A stretch of DNA of 64,000 nt from Streptomyces sp. H39-S7. Lineage in GTDB: Bacteria > Actinomycetota > Actinomycetes > Streptomycetales > Streptomycetaceae. The notes below the pieces were generated by a model that was not told the origin of the DNA, did not search any database, and worked only from the letters and a program-made list of their open reading frames with translations. The position numbers and the translations under genes were made by a program. Below, in pieces: positions 8,545 through 15,439 of the stretch (its first letter is position 1; each line of letters opens with the position of its first letter). The DNA lies in contig NZ_JAPVLU010000024.1 of assembly GCF_027158205.1 (NCBI RefSeq), forward strand, positions 62,001 to 126,000. Direction: 5' to 3'.

Positions 8545-9159
8545 GTGAGCCCGCGCAGGAGTGACAGCCGTGACCGCATGATCCTCAGTACTGCCGCTCT
8601 CCTGCGTGAGTACGGGGCAAGCGCGACCAGCATCGACCAGGTTCTCGCCCACAGCGGGGCCCCGCGCGGGTCGGTCTACCACCACTTCCCCGGCGGCCGG
8701 ACGCAGCTCATCGACGAGGCGGTGGCACTGGCGGGGGACTTCATCGCGGGGCTGCTCGACGCCGCCATGCAGGCAGATGATCCGGTGAGGGCCATCGACG
8801 CGTTCTTCGTGCTGTGGCGCGACCAGCTCGTGGAGAGCAACTTCCGGGCCGGCTGCCCGATCGTGGCGGTGGCCGTCGAGACCAACGACGAAGCACCCCA
8901 GCTGGCCCGCTCCGCCGCTGCCGTCTTCGCCCGCTGGCAGGACGCCCTCGCGGCCCTCTTCCTGCGGCACGGCCTGACCGAGGCACGCAGCCGAAGGCTC
9001 GGCGTCTTCATCATCGCGGCGGTCGAAGGAGCGGTGATCATGTCCCGCGCCGAACGGAGCACCGCCCCGATCGAGGCCGCCGCTGCCGAGATCCATGACC
9101 TGCTCCTGTATGCCCTGGTCGGTCGCCCTGGGGCCACCGACCCATGGCCCCGGCCATAG
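8545..9159 (+). CDS. TetR/AcrR family regulator, LmrA/YxaF-like
   Basis: A regulator of about 204 residues. The HTH domain reads RDRMILSTAALLREYGASAT, then SIDQVLAHSGAPRGSVYHHF. The C-terminal part contains FRAGCPIVAVAVE, a hallmark of the LmrA/YxaF subfamily. The GTG at 8545 is preferred because the HTH begins about 10 residues later; an ATG at 8464 would add 27 basic residues with no family counterpart. It lies 50 bp upstream of the enoyl-CoA hydratase-like gene, so it probably controls and is co-transcribed with it. Confidence 0.85.
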   Translation: MSPRRSDSRDRMILSTAALLREYGASATSIDQVLAHSGAPRGSVYHHFPGGRTQLIDEAVALAGDFIAGLLDAAMQADDPVRAIDAFFVLWRDQLVESNFRAGCPIVAVAVETNDEAPQLARSAAAVFARWQDALAALFLRHGLTEARSRRLGVFIIAAVEGAVIMSRAERSTAPIEAAAAEIHDLLLYALVGRPGATDPWPRP

Positions 9160-9209
9160 TCCCCGGCCTCAGGACAACCGCTTCACCTACGCAGCTCGAA
9201 GGAGTCGCC

Positions 9210-9881
9210 ATGCCCTCGCTCGACCGTCAGGACAACGTCTTCGTCCTCGATCTCGGAGACGGAGAGAACCGCTTCCACCCCGACTGGCTCACCGCCGTGA
9301 GCGCCGCGCTCGACGAGGTGGAGAAGGCGGAAGGTCCCCGCGCCCTGGTCACCGCCGCCACCGGAAAGTTCTACTCCAACGGCCTCGACCTGGACTGGCT
9401 GTTCGCGCACGCCGACCAGCACCAGGACTACGTCGTCTCCGTCCATGAGCTGTTCGCACGGATGCTGTCGCTGCCGGTCATCACCGTGGCCGCGCTGCAG
9501 GGACACACCTTCGCCGCCGGCGCGATGCTCTCCCTCGCCCATGACTTCCGCGTGATGCGCGCCGACCGCGGCTACTGGTGCCTGCCCGAAGCGGACATCA
9601 ACATCCCCTTCTCCCCCGGCATGGCCGCCCTCATCCAGTCCCGGCTGGCGCCGCAGACCGCCCACGAGGCCATGGTCACCGCCCGCCGCTACGGCGGCGC
9701 CGACGCAGCAGCCGTCGGCATCGTCGACCGGGCGGTCGGCGAAGACGCCGTGCGCTCCACCGCCATCAAGATCGCCCAGGCACAGGTGAACAAGGCCGGC
9801 GACACCCTCGGCACCATCAAGGCCCGCATGTACGCCCCGGTCCTGACCACCCTGCGCGACACCACCAACCCCCTCGGCTGA
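9210..9881 (+). CDS. Enoyl-CoA hydratase/isomerase family protein
   Basis: A 223-residue crotonase-fold protein. Family segments are ALVTAATGKFYSNGLDLDWL, the first half of the oxyanion-hole region, and VAALQGHTFAAGAMLSLAHD, the second. At the position usually held by an acidic catalytic residue the sequence is LPEADINIPFSPGM. It is shorter than typical 255-residue hydratases, as in delta3-delta2 enoyl-CoA isomerase (PEC1)-like members. The start ATG has a good GAAGGAG site at 9198-9204. A strong hairpin follows the gene, before a thioesterase gene, suggesting an acyl-CoA function. Confidence 0.85.
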   Translation: MPSLDRQDNVFVLDLGDGENRFHPDWLTAVSAALDEVEKAEGPRALVTAATGKFYSNGLDLDWLFAHADQHQDYVVSVHELFARMLSLPVITVAALQGHTFAAGAMLSLAHDFRVMRADRGYWCLPEADINIPFSPGMAALIQSRLAPQTAHEAMVTARRYGGADAAAVGIVDRAVGEDAVRSTAIKIAQAQVNKAGDTLGTIKARMYAPVLTTLRDTTNPLG

Positions 9882-9895
9882 CCACCACCCCACCG

Positions 9896-9930
9896 GCCCG
9901 AGCCCCGGGCCTTCCGCCCGGGGCTCGGGC
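9896..9930 (+). terminator. 15-bp perfect hairpin after the enoyl-CoA hydratase gene
   Basis: GCCCGAGCCCCGGGC (9896-9910), a 5-base loop CTTCC and its exact complement (9916-9930) lie 15 bases after the stop at 9881. There is no T-tract, which is common for Streptomyces terminators. Since the next gene (9996) runs in the same direction, the hairpin may also act as a partial terminator or an mRNA-stability element. Confidence 0.75.
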
Positions 9931-9995
9931 TGCCCCGGTTGCCCAACGGCGGCGGCCCCGTCGCAGCAGCAGAGCAGCACCCAAGGAGAACAGCC

Positions 9996-10439
9996 GTGAC
10001 CACCACTGACTACACCGCCATGACCGGCCTGGAACTGATGCGCTGGGTGCAGACCGAACGCCCCACCGACATACCGTCCATCGGCCGCCTGCTCGGCATG
10101 CGCTTCGATGAGGTCGAGCACGGCCGCATCGTCATCTCCCTCGACACGCGACCCGACTTCGCCAACCCCCTCGGCACCGTCCACGGCGGCATCGCCGCCA
10201 CGCTTCTCGACTCCGTCATGGGCTGCGCCGTCCACACCACCCTCCCGGCAGGCACCGGGTACACCACGCTCGAAATCAAGGTCAACTACATCCGTGCCGC
10301 CCGCACCGACGGACAGACACTCACCGCCGAAGGCACCGTCATCCACACCGGCCGCCGCACCGCGACCGCCGAAGGCAAGGTGCTGGACGACCAAGGCAAA
10401 CTGATCGCTCACGCCACCACCACCTGCATGATCTTTTAG
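9996..10439 (+). CDS. PaaI-type hotdog thioesterase
   Basis: A 147-residue hotdog-fold protein of the PaaI/YbgC type, which hydrolyses acyl- or aryl-CoA thioesters. The signature NPLGTVHGGIAATLLDSVMG contains the conserved HGG turn and the helix carrying the usual catalytic Asp. A later TTLEIKVNYIRAA strand and GRRTATAEGKVLD complete the fold. The GTG start at 9996 has an AAGGAG site at 9983-9988. Position next to a crotonase suggests clearing of CoA intermediates in the same pathway. Confidence 0.9.
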   Translation: MTTTDYTAMTGLELMRWVQTERPTDIPSIGRLLGMRFDEVEHGRIVISLDTRPDFANPLGTVHGGIAATLLDSVMGCAVHTTLPAGTGYTTLEIKVNYIRAARTDGQTLTAEGTVIHTGRRTATAEGKVLDDQGKLIAHATTTCMIF

Positions 10440-10654
10440 AGGAAGTGGCCTGCGTCCTTGATCGTCGGCGCCACCCCGAGTCTCTGTCCGACCGATCTGT
10501 GAGCGGCTTTCCCGACCGGGGCGGACTGACACTCGCACTCGTGACCCATGCCGCATCTCGTCACGAATCAGCCACACCCCGGACATCCAGGCGCCCCGTG
10601 CGGGACACTCGCCCCTCAAGAACCAGAAAGGCACCCTCGAAGGCCGGGAAGGTC

Positions 10655-10864
10655 ATGCCGAACTCCGTGGGCAAGTCGCTGAATACCGCGATCAGTGCTC
10701 TCGACCCGTCCACGTCGATCACCCCGGCAGACGCGACGGGCTCCCGAGTCATCATCGTCCAATCGAACTGGCAGGTGTGCACGCAGATCCCGCTGCCCGG
10801 GACGGCGCTGACGGGCCAGCCGGTGAAGTTCACCGCAGTAAAGTTCGGGGAGCCCTGTCCCTGA
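10655..10864 (+). CDS. Small PASTA-like domain protein, possibly N-terminally decayed
   Basis: A 69-residue reading frame that resembles one PASTA-type domain: MPNSVGKSLNTAISALD, then SNWQVCTQIPLPGTAL, ending in VKFTAVKFGEPCP. Small Streptomyces proteins of this kind usually carry a signal peptide or lipobox before the domain. None is seen here, and the in-frame sequence back to 10445 looks non-coding (Arg/Ser/Pro-rich). A GGAAGG stretch precedes the ATG. It may be a real small protein or a remnant of an exported one. Confidence 0.45.
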   Translation: MPNSVGKSLNTAISALDPSTSITPADATGSRVIIVQSNWQVCTQIPLPGTALTGQPVKFTAVKFGEPCP

Positions 10865-10931
10865 CCGGCCCGCGCGGTCTTGGTCGGTCTTTCGCGGCGG
10901 CCGTCGGCGGCCGTCGGTGGGCGCGGCTTGG

Positions 10932-12137
10932 CTACGGGGTGTCGATCAGCGGGCAGTGGGTTCCGGTGTAGATCGTGGGCATGCAGCGGTTGCAGTGGAT
11001 GCACAGTGAGCGGGTGGCTGGGTCGCGGCCTATGCGCCGTGGCAGGTCGGGTTCGCGCAGCAGGGCGCGGGCCATGGCGACGAACTCGAAGCCCTCGGTC
11101 ATGGCCCGGTCCATCCCTTCGCGGTCGGTGACGCCGCCCAGGAGGATCAGCGGCAGCGTGAGCGCCTCGCGGAACCTCCGTGCGTGTTCGAGGAGATACA
11201 GCGGCTCGTAAGGGTAGACGCGCAGGAACGACCGGCCGAGCGTGCGCAGGCCGAACCGCTGCGGCAGGGGGAACTGGGCCGCGAATTCCCTGAGCGGAGC
11301 CTCCCCGCGGAAGAGGTACATGGGATTGAGGAGCGAACTGCCGGCGGTGAGAGTGAGTGCGTCCACCGAGCCGTCCTCCTGAAGCCAGCGCGCCACCTGG
11401 AGGCTTTCGTCGGGGGACAGCCCGCCGCGCACTCCGTCGGTCATGTTGAGCTTCGCGGTGATCGCGATCCGGTCCCCGACCTGCTCCCGCACGGCACGGG
11501 CGAGGTGGAGGGCGAGGCGCGCTCGATGGGGCAGGGAGCCGCCGTAATCGTCCGTGCGGCGGTTGAGCCGAGGGCTGAGAAAGGCGCTGGCCAGGTAGTT
11601 GTGGCCCAGGTGCAGCTCCACGGCGTCGGCCTGGGCGTCCACGGCCAGCTGAGCGGCCGACGCGTGGGCCCGGATCACCCGGTCCAGGTCCTCGGGGGTG
11701 GCGGCACGGTCGCGGCGCAGGCTGACCGGGTTGAACCCGCCCATCGGGGAGAGGGCTGGGAGCTGGTTCGAGCGAGCGTTGGCCACGGGTCCTGCGTGCC
11801 CGAGCTGGAGGGCGACAGCGGCGCCCGTCTCGTGGATGGCGGCGGTGAGTCGCCGCAGCCCGGGCAGCACCGCGGGGCGCATCCACAACTGTGCGCTCTG
11901 GGTCCGGCCTTCAGGGGCGACCGCGCAGTAGGCCACGGTGGTCATCGCCACGCCTCCGGCGGCGGGACGGCGGTGGTATTCGATCAGCGCATCCGTCACC
12001 AGGGCGTCGGGGGTGACGCCTTCGAACGTGGCCGCCTTGATGATCCGGTTACGCAGCCGCAGGGGGCCCAGTTGGGCCGGGCGGAGCACGTCCGGGACCG
12101 TACCGGAAGAGTCCGGAGGCGGGGTGGCGGCGGTCAT
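10932..12137 (-). CDS. NADH:flavin oxidoreductase, Old Yellow Enzyme family
   Basis: A 401-residue FMN-dependent TIM-barrel oxidoreductase. Visible family features include LGPLRLRNRIIKAATFEGVT at the N-terminus, VALQLGHAGPVAN (FMN and substrate pocket), DAVELHLGHNYLASAFLSP and RTDDYGGSLPHRARL, followed by the GGVTDREG phosphate-binding region. The C-terminus CIHCNRCMPTIYTGTHC has several Cys. The ATG at 12137 is chosen because the upstream in-frame sequence is a transposase scrap (12207-12335), not OYE. Substrates are probably enones or dienoyl-CoA-like; which one is unknown. Confidence 0.88.
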   Translation of the reverse strand: MTAATPPPDSSGTVPDVLRPAQLGPLRLRNRIIKAATFEGVTPDALVTDALIEYHRRPAAGGVAMTTVAYCAVAPEGRTQSAQLWMRPAVLPGLRRLTAAIHETGAAVALQLGHAGPVANARSNQLPALSPMGGFNPVSLRRDRAATPEDLDRVIRAHASAAQLAVDAQADAVELHLGHNYLASAFLSPRLNRRTDDYGGSLPHRARLALHLARAVREQVGDRIAITAKLNMTDGVRGGLSPDESLQVARWLQEDGSVDALTLTAGSSLLNPMYLFRGEAPLREFAAQFPLPQRFGLRTLGRSFLRVYPYEPLYLLEHARRFREALTLPLILLGGVTDREGMDRAMTEGFEFVAMARALLREPDLPRRIGRDPATRSLCIHCNRCMPTIYTGTHCPLIDTP

Positions 12138-12206
12138 GCGGAGAGCATCCCAGATACCTGACGAACTGTCAGTAGTTGGCGTGATGCGCGAGCTGGACCG
12201 GGCCCA

Positions 12207-12335
12207 CCGGGCCTCGGCCAGGAGGGCGGAGATGTCACCGTGCGTCAGACCCTGAGCGGACAACGACAGGACCATCTCGTCGACGCCAGTCAGCCGCCGC
12301 TGCCGGTTCCTGACGATCTGCGGCCGTCGCCACAC
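12207..12335 (-). pseudogene. IS256-family transposase fragment
   Basis: About 40 codons read RQRRLTGVDEMVLSLSAQGL, then THGDISALLAEA, which closely matches the conserved N-terminal third of IS256-family transposases (usually around residue 100 of ~400). The match stops after LAEA; no DDE domain or terminal inverted repeat was recognised nearby. The fragment happens to be in frame with the downstream OYE gene. It marks a past insertion or deletion at the border of the RiPP cluster. Confidence 0.75.
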
Positions 12336-12554
12336 CCCCGACCACGACCATGGTCAGCCCTGAGAGCGCCACCCGCATCCAGCGCGTCCGTCAGCTCCAC
12401 CGACCACCGCCGACCGCGCGTCGCACAGAGTCATTCAGAGCGCACGGCGTCACCGCCCGCGATCATCGGGATTCCGGTGCCCGCCCGGGGACGGTGCCGG
12501 GTGGAGCCCGTGCTCCCGGCCGGCCCGAGGTGCCGACAGGGCTCCGCCGCCGGC

Positions 12555-13214
12555 TCAGATCACCAGGGGTGCCTCCGACCAGCGGCGGACCCGGTACGGG
12601 GCCCACCACAGGTGGTCGCCGAAGCGCAGCACGAGCGTCTCGCCCATGAGGTCGTCCAGGATCGGCCCCGGGATCGCGTCGGCGGGGGCCCCGTCGGTCA
12701 GGGTCTCGATGGCCTGGTGGTACTCCGGTTCGTCGATCGTGAAGCGGTGCAGCTCGCCGTAGCGTCGGTCGCGCACCTGCACGAAGCCGGGGCCGTACCG
12801 GAAGACGCACTTGCAGATGTAGTACGCGTTGCGCCACTCCAGCGCCGTCGCGGCCGGGTCGGCGGTACCGAGGACGGCGGTCGGCGGGTGGAGATGACCG
12901 TAGTGGCGCCAGGCGTCGGGATCCGGGCCGGTGTGGAGCTGCCAGCCGACCGAGATGGCCAGACTGGACAGATCGCCCACGAAGCTGAGGGCCCGCACCG
13001 ACCAGGCCGCGTCGGCGGGGTCCGTCACGTCGATCGGGCGGGGAAGGGTGACGTGCCGGGCCCCGGCGGCGAAGAGCCGGCGTGCCGCCTCGCCGCCGGA
13101 CATGTCGATCTCGTAGGTGCCCAGCGACATGCCGGGAAGCGCGCCCACCTCCGGTTCGTAGTCCCGTGCGGCGGTCACGGTGAAGGGCGCGGTGCCCGTG
13201 AGTGCTGGAGTCAT
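12555..13214 (-). CDS. DUF5825 family protein of the RiPP cluster
   Basis: A 219-residue protein that I recognise as DUF5825, a family found beside radical SAM RiPP maturases in actinobacteria; its function is unknown. Visible phrases are GEAARRLFAAGARHVTLPRP and ALEWRNAYYICKCVFRYGPG, followed by DRRYGELHRFTIDEPEY. There are no transmembrane segments and no obvious catalytic motif. It is the last gene of the leftward cluster, 53 bases after the radical SAM gene. A role as a partner or recognition protein for precursor or maturase is only inferred. Confidence 0.8.
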   Translation of the reverse strand: MTPALTGTAPFTVTAARDYEPEVGALPGMSLGTYEIDMSGGEAARRLFAAGARHVTLPRPIDVTDPADAAWSVRALSFVGDLSSLAISVGWQLHTGPDPDAWRHYGHLHPPTAVLGTADPAATALEWRNAYYICKCVFRYGPGFVQVRDRRYGELHRFTIDEPEYHQAIETLTDGAPADAIPGPILDDLMGETLVLRFGDHLWWAPYRVRRWSEAPLVI

Positions 13215-13267
13215 CGTCGTCTCTCCGTGGGGCAGTCGTCGGCAGTCGTCGGCAGTCTCGGCGGTGG

Positions 13268-15169
13268 TCAGACGGTCGCCGCGGCGAGTTCGGCTTCGCG
13301 GGCGGAGGTGTGCCGCATGAAGTCGATACGAAGGAACTCCTCGTTGCGGGCGGGCGGCGCGATCTGCACGAACTGCCCGCTGTCCTCGAAGACCACCCCG
13401 AGCTCCCGCCACCGCGCCAGCACCTGCCGCAGAGCCTCCTCCCCCACCTGGTGGGCGTCGTGCAGTTTGCGGGCGGCGGCCTTCACCGCGTGCGGCTGGT
13501 CGAGCAGCCTGAACAGGGCCAGTTCGAGCGGGTCCGTCAGTTCCAGGTAGGTCCAGTCGAAGGATCGGCGCTTGCTGACCAGCACGATCCGGTCCTCCAG
13601 ATCGCAGTGGGTGAGACGGCTGCCGGAGTAGTTCCGCTTCCACTGCGCGATGCCCTGGTCGAGGCGGCGGACGACGTCCTCGCCGATCCCGCGCGGCGGA
13701 ACGTCGAAGACGTACGCCAGGTCGAACATCTCGTCATCGGGGAGGTCGTAGGTGAGCCGGTACGGTTCGGCGGGCCGCAGTTCGGAGAAACCGAGCTCGG
13801 GCTTGTTGAAGTACGGGCTGAAGCGCTCGATCGCGATCCGGGAGGACGGGCCGACCGGCGGGTTGAGGTGCTCCAGCGCGGCGAGCTGCGCCACCACGTC
13901 GTCGTAGTCCTCGGCGTCCTCTCCGGGGAATCCGTGCAGGTAGTTCCAGGCGACCGAGAGGCCGACGGTGGCGGCGTCGCGGAGCATCCGCACGTTCTGG
14001 CCGCCGGTCACGCCCTTGTCCATCAGCGTCAGCACCCGGCTGTTGAGGCTCTCGATGCCCGGCTGGACGAAGATCAGGCCCGCGTCGGCGAGGGTCTGGA
14101 GCTGCCCCTGCCGCATGTTGGACTTGATCTCGATGTGCATGCGCAGGTCGAACCCGCTGTCGATGATGCGCGGCAGCACGGTCTTCACGTAGCCCATGTC
14201 CAGGATGTTGTCGACGACGTACATGTCCAGGACCCGGTGCTTGCGGGCCAGTTCGATGATCTCGTCGTAGAACACGTCCGGACTCTTGCTGCGGAACTGC
14301 ATGAACGAACCGTTCAGCCCGCAGAAAGTGCAGTGGTGCTTCTCGCCCCACCAGCAGCCCCGCGCACCCTCGACCACCAGCTTCGGCTCGACCCAGTTCC
14401 GCGCGTGGGAGGAGGCGAGGCGCTCGAAGTACCCGGAGTAGTCCGGCGGCAGGATCGAGGCGGGCGGCAGCGGCGTGGTGCTCATGGCGTTGACCACGGA
14501 TGAATCGTCCTCACCACGCCAGCACAGCCCCGGCACGTCCGCAAGCGGCTCGCCGGCGTCCAGCGCGTTGAGGAGCGCGGGGAACGACACCTCGCCCTCA
14601 CCGCGCAGGACGTAGTCGATGAAGGGGAAGTTGCGGTGGACGGCCTCGCCCTGCTTGCCGTCGCAGTTGGCGCCCCCCATGGCCGTCGCGATGTGCGGTG
14701 CGAGGCGCTTGACGTATTTGGCGGCCGCCAGTGCGGCGGTGTTCTGCTGGAACGTCGACGTGAAACCGACGACGTCGGGGGCCAGTTCCACGATGCGTTC
14801 GGCGATGCCTCGGACGAAATCGGGCGCGGTCGCGTGCAGCGCCTTCGTCATCTCCATCCGGTGCCCGCGTACCCGACTGCTCATCGCCTTGGTGAACTCG
14901 GGAACCCGCCACTGGGGGTCGTCGTAGAGGGCGGAGGAGAACACCCAGTCGCCGCACCCCAGGAAATAGGACCCCAGCGCGTAGTAGGAGTAGTCCTCCA
15001 GGGTGAACTCGGTGGTCCTGGTGATCCAGTCCACGTATTCGATATTGGCATGGAGAATGTCCGCCGTTCCGTTCGGAACGCGCTCGTCGACACTGCGCTT
15101 GAGAATTCCGAGAGCCAGCGACGGGAGATCGATCGGGGCCCAGGGCATGTTCACCAGGAGTACGCGCAT
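13268..15169 (-). CDS. Cobalamin-type radical SAM RiPP maturase (bacteriocin maturation radical SAM 1-like)
   Basis: A 633-residue enzyme. Residues 1-230 resemble a B12-binding domain (LLVNMPWAPIDLPSLALGIL; PDVVGFTSTFQQN; AMGGANCDG). The radical SAM core follows, with a CX7CX2C cluster motif, C272/C280/C283, inside GARGCWWGEKHHCTFCGLNG. This spacing and the GCWWGEKHHCTFCG phrase fit the family annotated as RiPP maturation radical SAM C-methyltransferase. The C-terminal ~130 residues look like a helical add-on (LFRLLDQPHAVKAAARKL). The ATG at 15169 is chosen because MRVLLVNMPW begins the domain. It probably methylates or otherwise modifies the peptide encoded just upstream. Confidence 0.88.
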   Translation of the reverse strand: MRVLLVNMPWAPIDLPSLALGILKRSVDERVPNGTADILHANIEYVDWITRTTEFTLEDYSYYALGSYFLGCGDWVFSSALYDDPQWRVPEFTKAMSSRVRGHRMEMTKALHATAPDFVRGIAERIVELAPDVVGFTSTFQQNTAALAAAKYVKRLAPHIATAMGGANCDGKQGEAVHRNFPFIDYVLRGEGEVSFPALLNALDAGEPLADVPGLCWRGEDDSSVVNAMSTTPLPPASILPPDYSGYFERLASSHARNWVEPKLVVEGARGCWWGEKHHCTFCGLNGSFMQFRSKSPDVFYDEIIELARKHRVLDMYVVDNILDMGYVKTVLPRIIDSGFDLRMHIEIKSNMRQGQLQTLADAGLIFVQPGIESLNSRVLTLMDKGVTGGQNVRMLRDAATVGLSVAWNYLHGFPGEDAEDYDDVVAQLAALEHLNPPVGPSSRIAIERFSPYFNKPELGFSELRPAEPYRLTYDLPDDEMFDLAYVFDVPPRGIGEDVVRRLDQGIAQWKRNYSGSRLTHCDLEDRIVLVSKRRSFDWTYLELTDPLELALFRLLDQPHAVKAAARKLHDAHQVGEEALRQVLARWRELGVVFEDSGQFVQIAPPARNEEFLRIDFMRHTSAREAELAAATV

Positions 15170-15272
15170 GGCTGGCCTCTTCTCATGTGATGCGTGCACG
15201 GAGTCAGGCGTCGGTCAGGCACCGGTCCCGGCCGGTCGCGCGGTCAGCTTGGTGCCGGGGATCGGCGGGGTT

Positions 15273-15308
15273 GGGGCCGGTCGCGCTGTGGAGGGCGCGG
15301 CCGGCCCC
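15273..15308 (-). terminator. Strong hairpin 6 bases after the precursor peptide gene
   Basis: Fourteen-base arms (15273-15286 and 15295-15308) pair with one mismatch around an 8-base loop. The hairpin begins right after the stop codon of the precursor gene and before the maturase gene. In peptide clusters such a structure often acts as a partial terminator or 3' stabiliser, raising precursor mRNA above enzyme mRNA. That role is inferred from position. Confidence 0.65.
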
Positions 15309-15314
15309 CTTGCG

Positions 15315-15434
15315 CTACTTGTCCTCGTCCTCCATCTCCTCCGCGGAGCGGAGGTAGACGACGACGCCGACGCCGGGCTTGCGGCTCTCCTCGTCGCCAT
15401 CGAGCGGGTCGCCGTGGATGATGTCCTTCTGCAT
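15315..15434 (-). CDS. Putative RiPP precursor peptide (39 aa)
   Basis: A 39-residue peptide. Residues 1-19 are polar and acidic (MQKDIIHGDPLDGDEESRK), then Pro20 and a short hydrophobic stretch GVGVVVYLR (21-29), followed by an acidic tail SAEEMEDEDK. The start is well fixed: an AGGAGGTGA site lies 5 bases upstream and overlaps the stop codon of the S9 peptidase gene, so translation is probably coupled. Position between the peptidase and the radical SAM maturase, small size and the hairpin behind it support a precursor role. Which residues are modified and where cleavage occurs are unknown; Pro20-Gly21 would suit a prolyl-type S9 enzyme. Confidence 0.75.
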   Translation of the reverse strand: MQKDIIHGDPLDGDEESRKPGVGVVVYLRSAEEMEDEDK

Positions 15435-15439
15435 GATGT

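Noticed and set aside
12240..13550. 436-codon open frame on the plus strand across the DUF5825 gene
   Set aside because: It is antisense to DUF5825 and the maturase end, with low-complexity composition and no recognised motif.
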